Shown: positions 51,529 through 58,100 of the stretch, one piece after another
Position numbering within the stretch: position 1 is the stretch's first letter
Layout: the number at the start of each line of letters is the position of its first letter
Origin: Mannheimia sp041807705
GTDB lineage: Bacteria; Pseudomonadota; Gammaproteobacteria; Enterobacterales; Pasteurellaceae
Direction: 5' to 3'
NCBI RefSeq assembly: GCF_041807705.1
Contig: NZ_JBGTYY010000007.1
Coordinates: forward strand, 1-64,000
DNA length: 64,000 nucleotides
The notes under the pieces: generated by a model
Database searches by the model: none
What the model saw: only the letters and a program-made list of their open reading frames with translations
What the model was told of the DNA's origin: nothing
Made by a program: the position numbers and the translations under genes

Positions 51529-53268
51529 TCATTTATAAGAAAACCAAGCTGGTAATACGAATTGTGAATCTGCAAATAGCTCTGGCGCGATAACTGCACT
51601 TCTGCCTTGCTGAATTTGATAGATAAGCTGTGGCAAGCTAATGGATAAGTCTTTTGTTTCTGGGTAAGTTAAACCAATTTGGCTATCTGTATTAAAATAA
51701 TAAGTGCCATTTACGCCATAATGTGGCTGCTGACGAATAATATTTGACACCGCTTTAAAATGGCGAGGAGATACACTTTGCTTCCAAGCATTGGCTAAAA
51801 TATTGGCTTGATCATAAGCAATGCTGGCTTGTGAATAGGTCGGTTTTCGTTCAAATAACTGCTCATAGCATTGACAAAATTGCCGTCCTAGATAGTTATC
51901 GCTTAGTCCACTATTAGTACTCCACAACACCCCTTCACAAGGTTGTTCGTGCGGTAAAAATGCAGAAGGTGCGTAAATACTGTAAATAATTGCATTAGTA
52001 GGGTTTTCAATAAAGGCTTGATAAAAATGAACAATATCCTCTGCAAAATAAGAGGCAAGCACAATAATCGATGGCGAGACATTATGAATTTGCGTCATCA
52101 AATGTTGATAAATCGTTGGATCTTGCTCTAGTTCTATATATTCAACATTCCAACCTTGTTTATGCAAATTGTGCGTTAAATTATCGATACCAATATCCAC
52201 TTTTTGCCATTTTACGCTCACGATCATTACCGTTTTATTTTGCACAAAATCGGCATAGTAATAACGGTAATATTGTAGAAAATTTAAAATCCCCAAACTG
52301 TAAGTAACATCGCTTGCACAAACCTGGAACATATTCTCAATACGCTTATTTGACAAATTTTGTGCAAGTTTATTTGAACCACTATGAGTAGCGATATGCA
52401 AATAGGGAATGCCTTCGGTTGCAATCAGTTCGTGAATTTCAGGCAAATAACACGCATAGGCGGTAGAAATCGCATCAACTTCTTGATCTAACAACGCATT
52501 GTAAGCCTTCAAAATGCTGGATTTATCTTCTACACAAAAACCAGCTGTAGCAATTTGCACCTCTCGCCCATTAATACCACCTTGTCGATTTATATTTTCT
52601 ACCGCAAGTTGAGTGCCATTTAACAGCTCTTTGGTATCAATTTGCCCAATACCTTGCTCCACATAAGGTACGCCAAAAATAATAGGACGATGGCTATAAT
52701 TATTAATCGAAAAAGCGGCAGGCTCATCCATTGCAAGCGGTTGTTTTTTGTTTGCAATTTGCAAAGCGAGTTGTTCGATTTTAAAGGTAGCAAGAAAAGA
52801 TTGTGCTAATTTACCTGGTGTTGGCAAGCAGATTAAATGCTCGGTTATGGCAAAAACAGCCAGTAAAGTTCGACTTTCTGTTTTCGTTTTAGAAAAAATA
52901 TTTTCAATATGTTTATCAACAGTGCGCTTACTGATATTCAATTCATTTGCAATTTCTTCATTGCTAAGTCCACTACTTACTAAGGTTAATAACTCAATTT
53001 CTCGTTTACTGAGTTCAAACGGTAATTTGCTCTGCTCTGCGTGTATTAGTGCAAAATCTTGATGGCGTTTGAACAGAACTTTTAGCCAATGCTGAGTAGG
53101 CAAGCAATAGAAAAAAGATAATGAAGTTTGTTCTGAATAGAGAAATGCTCGAGCATAGAGGCAGAGTTGTTCTAACTGCGTTAAATACGCTACCCCTGCT
53201 TTATTTTCCCATTCTAGAATCTCGCCCTGCTTATTTATCAAGCAAGACCATTGATTATTTTCAGCCAT
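51529..53268 (-). CDS. LuxR-type regulator fused to a periplasmic-binding-protein-like sensor
   Basis: A 579-residue protein with no signal peptide or membrane segment. Residues 1-80 may be a small sensor-like domain. Residues 86-145 are a LuxR/FixJ helix-turn-helix (FELSKREIELLTLVSSGLS, ISKRTVDKHIENIF). From about 195 to 555 it reads as a class I periplasmic-binding protein of the branched-chain amino acid/amide type (IIFGVPYVEQGIGQI, GTQLAVENINRQGGINGREV, AYACYLPEIHELIATEGIPY). An extracellular ligand-binding fold thus appears inside the cytoplasm on a DNA-binding protein, as in AmiC-like sensing but in one chain. It lies upstream of torYZ on the same strand and divergent from moaA, suggesting control of either by a small ligand. 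Confidence 0.82.
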   Translation of the reverse strand: MAENNQWSCLINKQGEILEWENKAGVAYLTQLEQLCLYARAFLYSEQTSLSFFYCLPTQHWLKVLFKRHQDFALIHAEQSKLPFELSKREIELLTLVSSGLSNEEIANELNISKRTVDKHIENIFSKTKTESRTLLAVFAITEHLICLPTPGKLAQSFLATFKIEQLALQIANKKQPLAMDEPAAFSINNYSHRPIIFGVPYVEQGIGQIDTKELLNGTQLAVENINRQGGINGREVQIATAGFCVEDKSSILKAYNALLDQEVDAISTAYACYLPEIHELIATEGIPYLHIATHSGSNKLAQNLSNKRIENMFQVCASDVTYSLGILNFLQYYRYYYADFVQNKTVMIVSVKWQKVDIGIDNLTHNLHKQGWNVEYIELEQDPTIYQHLMTQIHNVSPSIIVLASYFAEDIVHFYQAFIENPTNAIIYSIYAPSAFLPHEQPCEGVLWSTNSGLSDNYLGRQFCQCYEQLFERKPTYSQASIAYDQANILANAWKQSVSPRHFKAVSNIIRQQPHYGVNGTYYFNTDSQIGLTYPETKDLSISLPQLIYQIQQGRSAVIAPELFADSQFVLPAWFSYK

Positions 53269-53325
53269 TCTTTTTCCTAAGTAAAAATTGCCACGCTAAA
53301 ATAACAAAATTAACTATTCCAAAAA

Positions 53326-53339
53326 ATGATATAAATCAA
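53326..53339. promoter_or_regulatory. Possible FNR/CRP-type site upstream of moaA
   Basis: ATGATATAAATCAA fits TTGAT-N4-ATCAA with one mismatch. It sits between the LuxR-PBP gene and moaA, where an oxygen-responsive activator would make sense for molybdopterin and S/N-oxide reductase genes. One mismatch in AT-rich DNA keeps this tentative. Confidence 0.4.
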
Positions 53340-53438
53340 ACCAACCTGATTTAGTTACAACTTACTATTAAAATATACCACTATATACCCCTTGCTTAAT
53401 CAGCATTCTCCCCCTACAATAAAACCAATTTTATTTAA

Positions 53439-53556
53439 GACTCCGAGCATTATTTCCTAACTCTAAAAATTAAAGACAAATTTTTGATATGGAACTTATG
53501 CCAGTAACAGCATTGCTGTTCAAAGGATAACTTAGAAATGGGTTGTCCTCTCGTGT
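53439..53556 (+). ncRNA. Moco riboswitch
   Basis: The leader of moaA contains the conserved blocks of the molybdenum-cofactor RNA motif in order: ACTCCGAGCATTATTTCC, GCCAGTAACAGC, AAAGGATAAC, GAAATGGGTTGTCCTCTC. The same order and spacing occur upstream of E. coli moaA. When cofactor is plentiful the RNA should reduce expression of the moa genes. The ribosome-binding site AAGGTG follows about ten bases later, so control of translation is likely. Confidence 0.9.
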
Positions 53557-53571
53557 TTAGAAAGGTGTCAA

Positions 53572-54597
53572 ATGCAGTCTATTATCCCAATTAAAAACGT
53601 GGGTAATGAGATGGTTTCTGGGCTTGTTGATCGTTTTCAGCGTCAATATACCTATTTAAGGCTATCTATTACCGATGTTTGCAACTTCCGTTGTAACTAT
53701 TGCTTGCCTGATGGCTATAAACCGCCTTCGCATAAGCAAACATTTCTGAGTGTTGATGAAATTCAACGTATCGCTAAAGCCTTTGCTAATTTAGGTACAG
53801 AGAAAATCCGTATTACAGGCGGAGAGCCTACCCTACGCAAAGATTTCGTTGAAATTGCTCATACTATCTCTCAAACTGCTGGCATTCGCAAAGTTGCCTT
53901 AACCACCAATGGCTATCGAATGGAACGTGATGTCGAACTTTGGCAACAAGCAGGCATTACCGATATTAATGTGAGTGTGGATAGTTTAGATACTCGCCAA
54001 TTTCAACTCATTACAGGCGAAAACAAGCTGCAATCGATTTTAAACGGTATTGATAAAGCCTTTGCAATTGGCTACAAGAAAATTAAAGTTAATGCGGTGC
54101 TGATGAAGCAGTATACCGCCCCTGAATTGGATAAATTCCTCGCTTGGATAAAAGACAAGCCGATTCAAATGCGGTTTATTGAATTGATGGAAACCGGCGA
54201 AATGGATACTTTCTTTCAAGCTCAGCATCTCTCCGGGCAATCGGTAATGACCCGCTTATTACAAGAAGGCTGGCAATTACAACCCAAAGCGATGTCTGAC
54301 GGCCCGGCAAAAGTGCTTTCTCACCCTGATTTTAAAGGCGAAATCGGCTTAATTATGCCTTACGAGAAAAATTTCTGTGCCTCTTGTAACCGCTTGCGTG
54401 TTTCCGCCCTCGGTAAACTGCATCTGTGCTTATTTGGTGAAGAAGGGATTGATATTCGTGATTTGCTGGCAAGTGATGAGCAACAATTACAGCTTGAAAC
54501 ACGGCTAAAATCTGCCTTACAAGGCAAGCGAGAACACCACTATTTGCATATTGGGGATAGTGGGGTTAGGAATAATTTGGCGAGTATCGGTGGTTAA
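53572..54597 (+). CDS. moaA: GTP 3',8-cyclase MoaA
   Basis: A 341-residue radical-SAM enzyme that makes 3',8-cH2GTP from GTP, the first step to molybdopterin. The SAM cluster is held by DVCNFRCNYC (C37, C41, C44); the GGEP motif is RITGGEPTLRKD. The C-terminal cluster is in FCASCNRLRVSALGKLHLC. First gene of the moa operon behind the Moco riboswitch; a 490-base repeat element separates it from moaC. Confidence 0.97.
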   Translation: MQSIIPIKNVGNEMVSGLVDRFQRQYTYLRLSITDVCNFRCNYCLPDGYKPPSHKQTFLSVDEIQRIAKAFANLGTEKIRITGGEPTLRKDFVEIAHTISQTAGIRKVALTTNGYRMERDVELWQQAGITDINVSVDSLDTRQFQLITGENKLQSILNGIDKAFAIGYKKIKVNAVLMKQYTAPELDKFLAWIKDKPIQMRFIELMETGEMDTFFQAQHLSGQSVMTRLLQEGWQLQPKAMSDGPAKVLSHPDFKGEIGLIMPYEKNFCASCNRLRVSALGKLHLCLFGEEGIDIRDLLASDEQQLQLETRLKSALQGKREHHYLHIGDSGVRNNLASIGG

Positions 54598-54599
54598 GA

Positions 54600-55045
54600 G
54601 TTTTATGTTACTTTCTTTGCTTGTGCAAAGAAAGTAACCAAAGAAAGCACACCCTACTTCACCGCTACCTTCGCTTTATTTGAATTTGTTTAACGAAAAA
54701 ATTTAAAACTCGCCAACTCCGTTGGCTCAAACACTAAATTTTTCCTACAAATTCAAAGTCGCTCAGGCGGTTCAGAAGGGAGTAATTGGAGCGTTACAAG
54801 CGGTTATTTTTCACTGAAAACTTGTAAAAAATCTTAAATAGTGCACCTGCTCCCCCTATTTTCCGCTGTAGCGGTTGCGTCAACTTTTGAGGACAACTTT
54901 TCGTGTTTGAGCCAACGAAGTTGGCGAGTTTGAAAAGTTCGTCCCAAAAGTTAGCAACAAGCGAAGGGATAAGGAAAATCTGGGGTCGCCTTTCTTTTGG
55001 TTACTTTTCTTTGGCGAAGCAAAGAAAAGTAACAAGAAAAAACTC
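54600..55045. repeat. Nested inverted-repeat element between moaA and moaC
   Basis: The outer arms are local hairpins, GTTACTTTCTTTG...CAAAGAAAGTAAC (54608-54639) and its relative at 55000-55033. An inner pair is formed by 54706-54734 (starts AAACTCGCCAACTCC) and its near reverse complement at 54903-54931. No convincing gene is inside. It looks like a mobile or extragenic repeat of the kind scattered in Pasteurellaceae and other gamma-proteobacteria. The moa genes would have to be transcribed through it. Confidence 0.75.
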
Positions 55046-55091
55046 TCGATATTAATTTTTCAATCAAATTCAAATTCAAAGAGACAAACAA

Positions 55092-55568
55092 ATGACAACA
55101 TTCACCCATATCAACCAAAATGGCGAAGCTAATATGGTTGATGTTTCAATGAAACAAGAAACCGTACGAATTGCCCGTGCGGAAGCCTTTGTGCGAATGA
55201 ACGCTGAAACGCTACAAATGATTGTGAGCGGAAATCATCATAAAGGCGATGTATTTGCAACCGCTCGTATTGCAGGCATTCAAGCAGCGAAAAGAACGTG
55301 GGAGCTTATTCCTCTTTGCCACCCGTTATTACTTTCTAAAGCCGAAGTTCAGCTTGAAGCTTTACCTGAAACCAATCAAGTGCGTATTGAAAGCCTATGT
55401 AAACTAACGGGTAAAACAGGCGTGGAAATGGAAGCTCTCACCGCAGCAAGTGTGGCAGCATTAACAATTTATGATATGTGCAAAGCGGTACAAAAAGATA
55501 TGGTAATTGAAAATGTCAGACTGCTGAGTAAAAGCGGTGGAAAATCGGGAGATTTTAGCGTTGATTAA
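55092..55568 (+). CDS. moaC: Cyclic pyranopterin monophosphate synthase MoaC
   Basis: A 158-residue hexameric enzyme converting 3',8-cH2GTP to cyclic pyranopterin monophosphate. Signature segments: MVDVSMKQETVRIARAEA, GIQAAKRTWELIPLCHPLLL, and GKTGVEMEALTAASVAALTIYDMCKAVQKDM with the catalytic lysines. Its stop overlaps the moaD start by eight bases. Confidence 0.96.
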   Translation: MTTFTHINQNGEANMVDVSMKQETVRIARAEAFVRMNAETLQMIVSGNHHKGDVFATARIAGIQAAKRTWELIPLCHPLLLSKAEVQLEALPETNQVRIESLCKLTGKTGVEMEALTAASVAALTIYDMCKAVQKDMVIENVRLLSKSGGKSGDFSVD

Positions 55569-55806
55569 GGTATTATTTTTCGCCCAAGTGCGAGAGCTTG
55601 TGGCAACCGATATGTTAGAGGTTGAACCAACATTTGCGACTGCAGAAGAACTGCGTGAACATTTAAGCCAGCAAGGTAAAAAATGGCAATTAGCGTTAGA
55701 AAAAGGCAAACTGTTAGTTGCAATCAACCAAACCATCTGCCCGCTTGAAACAGCAATTAAAGATGGCGATGAAGTGGCATTTTTCCCACCTGTAACAGGG
55801 GGCTAA
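55561..55806 (+). CDS. moaD: Molybdopterin synthase sulfur carrier MoaD
   Basis: An 81-residue ubiquitin-fold protein whose C-terminal GG (FFPPVTGG) is adenylated and thiocarboxylated. I chose the TTG at 55561, which overlaps the moaC stop and has GGGAG upstream; it gives LIKVLFFAQVRE and the same length as E. coli MoaD. An earlier start would add eight residues out of the family pattern. One base separates it from moaE. Confidence 0.93.
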   Translation: MIKVLFFAQVRELVATDMLEVEPTFATAEELREHLSQQGKKWQLALEKGKLLVAINQTICPLETAIKDGDEVAFFPPVTGG

Positions 55807-55807
55807 A

Positions 55808-56263
55808 ATGCACGCTACATTGATTGAAGTACAAGAAGCTGAATTTGACCAAAACAAAATCTATCGTTGGCTCAGTGAATACAATAGTGTTGGGGCAACT
55901 ACGCTTTTTATCGGCAAAGTGCGTGAAATGAATTTAGGCGATAATGTGTCGGGTTTATTTCTTGAGCACTACCCTACAATGACGAAAAAAGCCCTGCAAG
56001 AAATTGTTGATGAAGCCCGAAACCGTTGGGATTTACAACGTGTTGCAGTGATTCACCGAATTGGACAACTCAACACAGGCGATGAGATTGTGTTAGTGGG
56101 TGTAAGCTCTGCTCACAGAGGCGATGCTTATCACGCTAATGAATTTATTATGGATTATCTCAAAACCAAGGCACCTTTTTGGAAGCGTGAGCAAACCCAA
56201 GAGGGCGAGCGTTGGATTGAAGGACGTGAGAGCGATCAACAAGCGGTCCAAAAGTGGCAATAA
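55808..56263 (+). CDS. moaE: Molybdopterin synthase catalytic subunit MoaE
   Basis: A 151-residue subunit that transfers sulfur from MoaD to cyclic pyranopterin. Family segments: TTLFIGKVREMN, LFLEHYPTMTKKALQEI, HRIGQLNTGDEIVLVGVSSAHR, and KTKAPFWKREQT with the active lysines. Last gene of moaACDE. The moaB gene present in E. coli is absent. Confidence 0.96.
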   Translation: MHATLIEVQEAEFDQNKIYRWLSEYNSVGATTLFIGKVREMNLGDNVSGLFLEHYPTMTKKALQEIVDEARNRWDLQRVAVIHRIGQLNTGDEIVLVGVSSAHRGDAYHANEFIMDYLKTKAPFWKREQTQEGERWIEGRESDQQAVQKWQ

Positions 56264-56280
56264 TTTGCAAAAGGTAACCA

Positions 56281-56763
56281 ATGGAAAATTTATATATTGA
56301 TTTGCAGATCGCCTGCGAAAATACCGAAAACTTACCAAGCGAACAACAATTTTATACTTGGGTACAAAAAGCCCTTGCAGTTGAGGCAAAAACTGATGAT
56401 TTCCCTGAAAGTGAGATTACCATTCGGATTGTCGATGAGGCAGAAAGCCACGAGCTAAATCTAACTTATCGTGGTAAAGACAAGCCAACCAATGTGCTAT
56501 CTTTCCCGTTTGAAGTGCCTGAAGGTATAGAAATGCCACTATTGGGCGATTTGGTTATCTGCCGACAAGTGATGGAAAAAGAAGCCAAAGAACAGCAAAT
56601 TAGCGAGGAAAGCCACTGGGCTCATTTAAGCGTACACGGCACGCTCCACCTACTCGGCTACGATCACATTGAAGAAAATGAAGCGATTGAAATGGAAAGC
56701 CTTGAAACCGAAATTATGATTGCGTTGGGGTATGAAGATCCGTATTTAAGCGAGAAAATGTAG
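56281..56763 (+). CDS. ybeY: rRNA maturation endonuclease YbeY
   Basis: A 160-residue zinc-dependent RNase needed for 16S rRNA 3' maturation and ribosome quality control. The metal site is HLSVHGTLHLLGYDH near the C-terminus with the three histidines intact; LNLTYRGKDKPTNVLSFPFE is the conserved N-terminal motif. It starts 17 bases after moaE, so it may be partly co-transcribed. Confidence 0.95.
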   Translation: MENLYIDLQIACENTENLPSEQQFYTWVQKALAVEAKTDDFPESEITIRIVDEAESHELNLTYRGKDKPTNVLSFPFEVPEGIEMPLLGDLVICRQVMEKEAKEQQISEESHWAHLSVHGTLHLLGYDHIEENEAIEMESLETEIMIALGYEDPYLSEKM

Positions 56764-56813
56764 GTTGGGCATTTATGCCCAACACAGAAAAGTCGGGCAA
56801 AATTGCCCGACTT
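56764..56813. terminator. Two tandem hairpins after ybeY
   Basis: GTTGGGCAT/ATGCCCAAC (56764-56783) and AAGTCGGGCAA/TTGCCCGACTT (56790-56813). They separate ybeY from the convergent DUF805 gene. Such pairs occur as extragenic repeats in this family as well as terminators. Confidence 0.7.
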
Positions 56814-56818
56814 ACACA

Positions 56819-57487
56819 TTAGATTTTCACTTCGTTTGACCAAGAAAACATCAATTTATCACCAATATAAAATCGTCTTTCTGCATATAAATAACCATAA
56901 GAATCTTCATCATCTTGTAATCGTTTGGCTAAAATTTCCAAACGTTGACGAAGTTTTTTCACGCTTTCTGGCGGAATTGCATAAAAATAACGTTCATTTT
57001 CTTCACTTATTCGGAAATTGATACTTTCAATTCTACCAATAGGCGGACTACAGAACTGCCCCATATTTTGCAGCACTAAATCAATATCTGTTGGATTAGT
57101 CAATGCCTGTTGCTCTGCTTCTTGCACTTTTTTCTCTGCACGAAGATCTTTGGGCGATTTGCCGTATTGATTATCACCATCCGTCCCTTTTGCAAATGCA
57201 AAATATAACCAAACAAATGGCAGAATAACAGCCCAAGACCATATAGGATCTTTTCCCATATCTTTTAATCTATCTCTAGAAAGAGAGATCATCATTATAG
57301 ATTGAGCTACTAGCATAATAAGCATAATAATAGTATAAGTCCATATTGTTCCTTCATATTCCAGCCTAGAAGAAAAATCATAATAGGATACTTTATTGAA
57401 AAGTATGGTTGTTACTATAAAAAAGAAAACCCAATTGACTATTGACCAAAAGATATAATTTAATCGTGATCTACGCATTATTTCCAC
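56819..57487 (-). CDS. DUF805 membrane protein
   Basis: A 222-residue protein. The first 115 residues hold three or four membrane helices and the DUF805 signature RDRLKDMGKDPIWSW ... FAKGTDGDNQYGKSP. A soluble C-terminal half (about 130-222, RISEENERYFYAIPPESVKK) is an addition not usual for the short DUF805 proteins. Function unknown. It overlaps the upstream gene by 17 bases. Confidence 0.75.
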   Translation of the reverse strand: MEIMRRSRLNYIFWSIVNWVFFFIVTTILFNKVSYYDFSSRLEYEGTIWTYTIIMLIMLVAQSIMMISLSRDRLKDMGKDPIWSWAVILPFVWLYFAFAKGTDGDNQYGKSPKDLRAEKKVQEAEQQALTNPTDIDLVLQNMGQFCSPPIGRIESINFRISEENERYFYAIPPESVKKLRQRLEILAKRLQDDEDSYGYLYAERRFYIGDKLMFSWSNEVKI

Positions 57488-57845
57488 CCACTAATTCACC
57501 TTCAGGCGTTAGCCACATACCGTCTGCTAGATAAATATTATCAAAACCGTTTCCACCGATTTCTGCATAAATATCTAACATTTCTTCCTCAGCCAATAGA
57601 GCTTCCATTTGAGAGGTTGTCAAATCCTTATATTTAAGCCAATCATCGAAGGCATAACCAGCATCCTTTATCTCTTGAATGGTCGTAAAGCCCATTTTTT
57701 CACACAAAGATTCCAAATCGTGAATCCAAATTTTGTCATCTTTTATAAAATAAGAGCCGTTATAAGCATACTCATCGGTACATTCTTCATAATCAGCTAA
57801 GATAGCTTTTTCACAACTCTCTTTATAGTTCCATTTTCCAGCCAT
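57471..57845 (-). CDS. Unknown acidic protein paired with the DUF805 gene
   Basis: A 124-residue, acidic, cytosolic protein (MAGKWNYKESCEKAILADYE ... MWLTPEGELVGGN). I recognise no family. No signal peptide or membrane segment. The 17-base overlap with the DUF805 gene indicates coupled translation and a joint role. Neither has a clear partner outside the pair. Confidence 0.6.
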   Translation of the reverse strand: MAGKWNYKESCEKAILADYEECTDEYAYNGSYFIKDDKIWIHDLESLCEKMGFTTIQEIKDAGYAFDDWLKYKDLTTSQMEALLAEEEMLDIYAEIGGNGFDNIYLADGMWLTPEGELVGGNNA

Positions 57846-58029
57846 ATAAAATCCTATAAATGTTAGTCAGTATTAATTGTTCTTCCACTGTCAAGTGGAA
57901 GAACACAGATAGTACTATCTGTTCGTGAGCAAACTTTATTCAAATGAAAAATCATCATAATGGTGGGCTATATAAAAAATACTCACCAGCGGTTGTTTTA
58001 GTAGAAAAATTTACATTCAATTTATCTGT
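57846..58029. other. Intergenic region with short palindromes
   Basis: Contains TGTTCTTCCACT/AGTGGAAGAACA (a perfect hairpin near 57870-57896) and the palindrome ACAGATAGTACTATCTGT close by, plus one uptake-signal core. No gene or known RNA is apparent. Confidence 0.5.
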
Positions 58030-58079
58030 TATTGTTTATGTAGAATTATGTATACTTACATAATTCTACATAAACAATA
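58030..58079. promoter_or_regulatory. Perfect 23-bp inverted repeat before tmcA
   Basis: Each arm is 23 bases: 58030-58052 starts TATTGTTTATGTAG and is matched exactly in reverse complement at 58057-58079, with a 4-base centre (TACT). It ends 21 bases before the tmcA ATG. There is no T-tract, so an operator or leader hairpin is more likely than a terminator. Confidence 0.6.
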
Positions 58080-58100
58080 AAATGCTAAACCAAACAAACA

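Noticed and set aside
55537..55560. Upstream start for MoaD
   Set aside because: It would add eight residues absent from the family; the TTG at 55561 with GGGAG gives the normal 81-residue protein.
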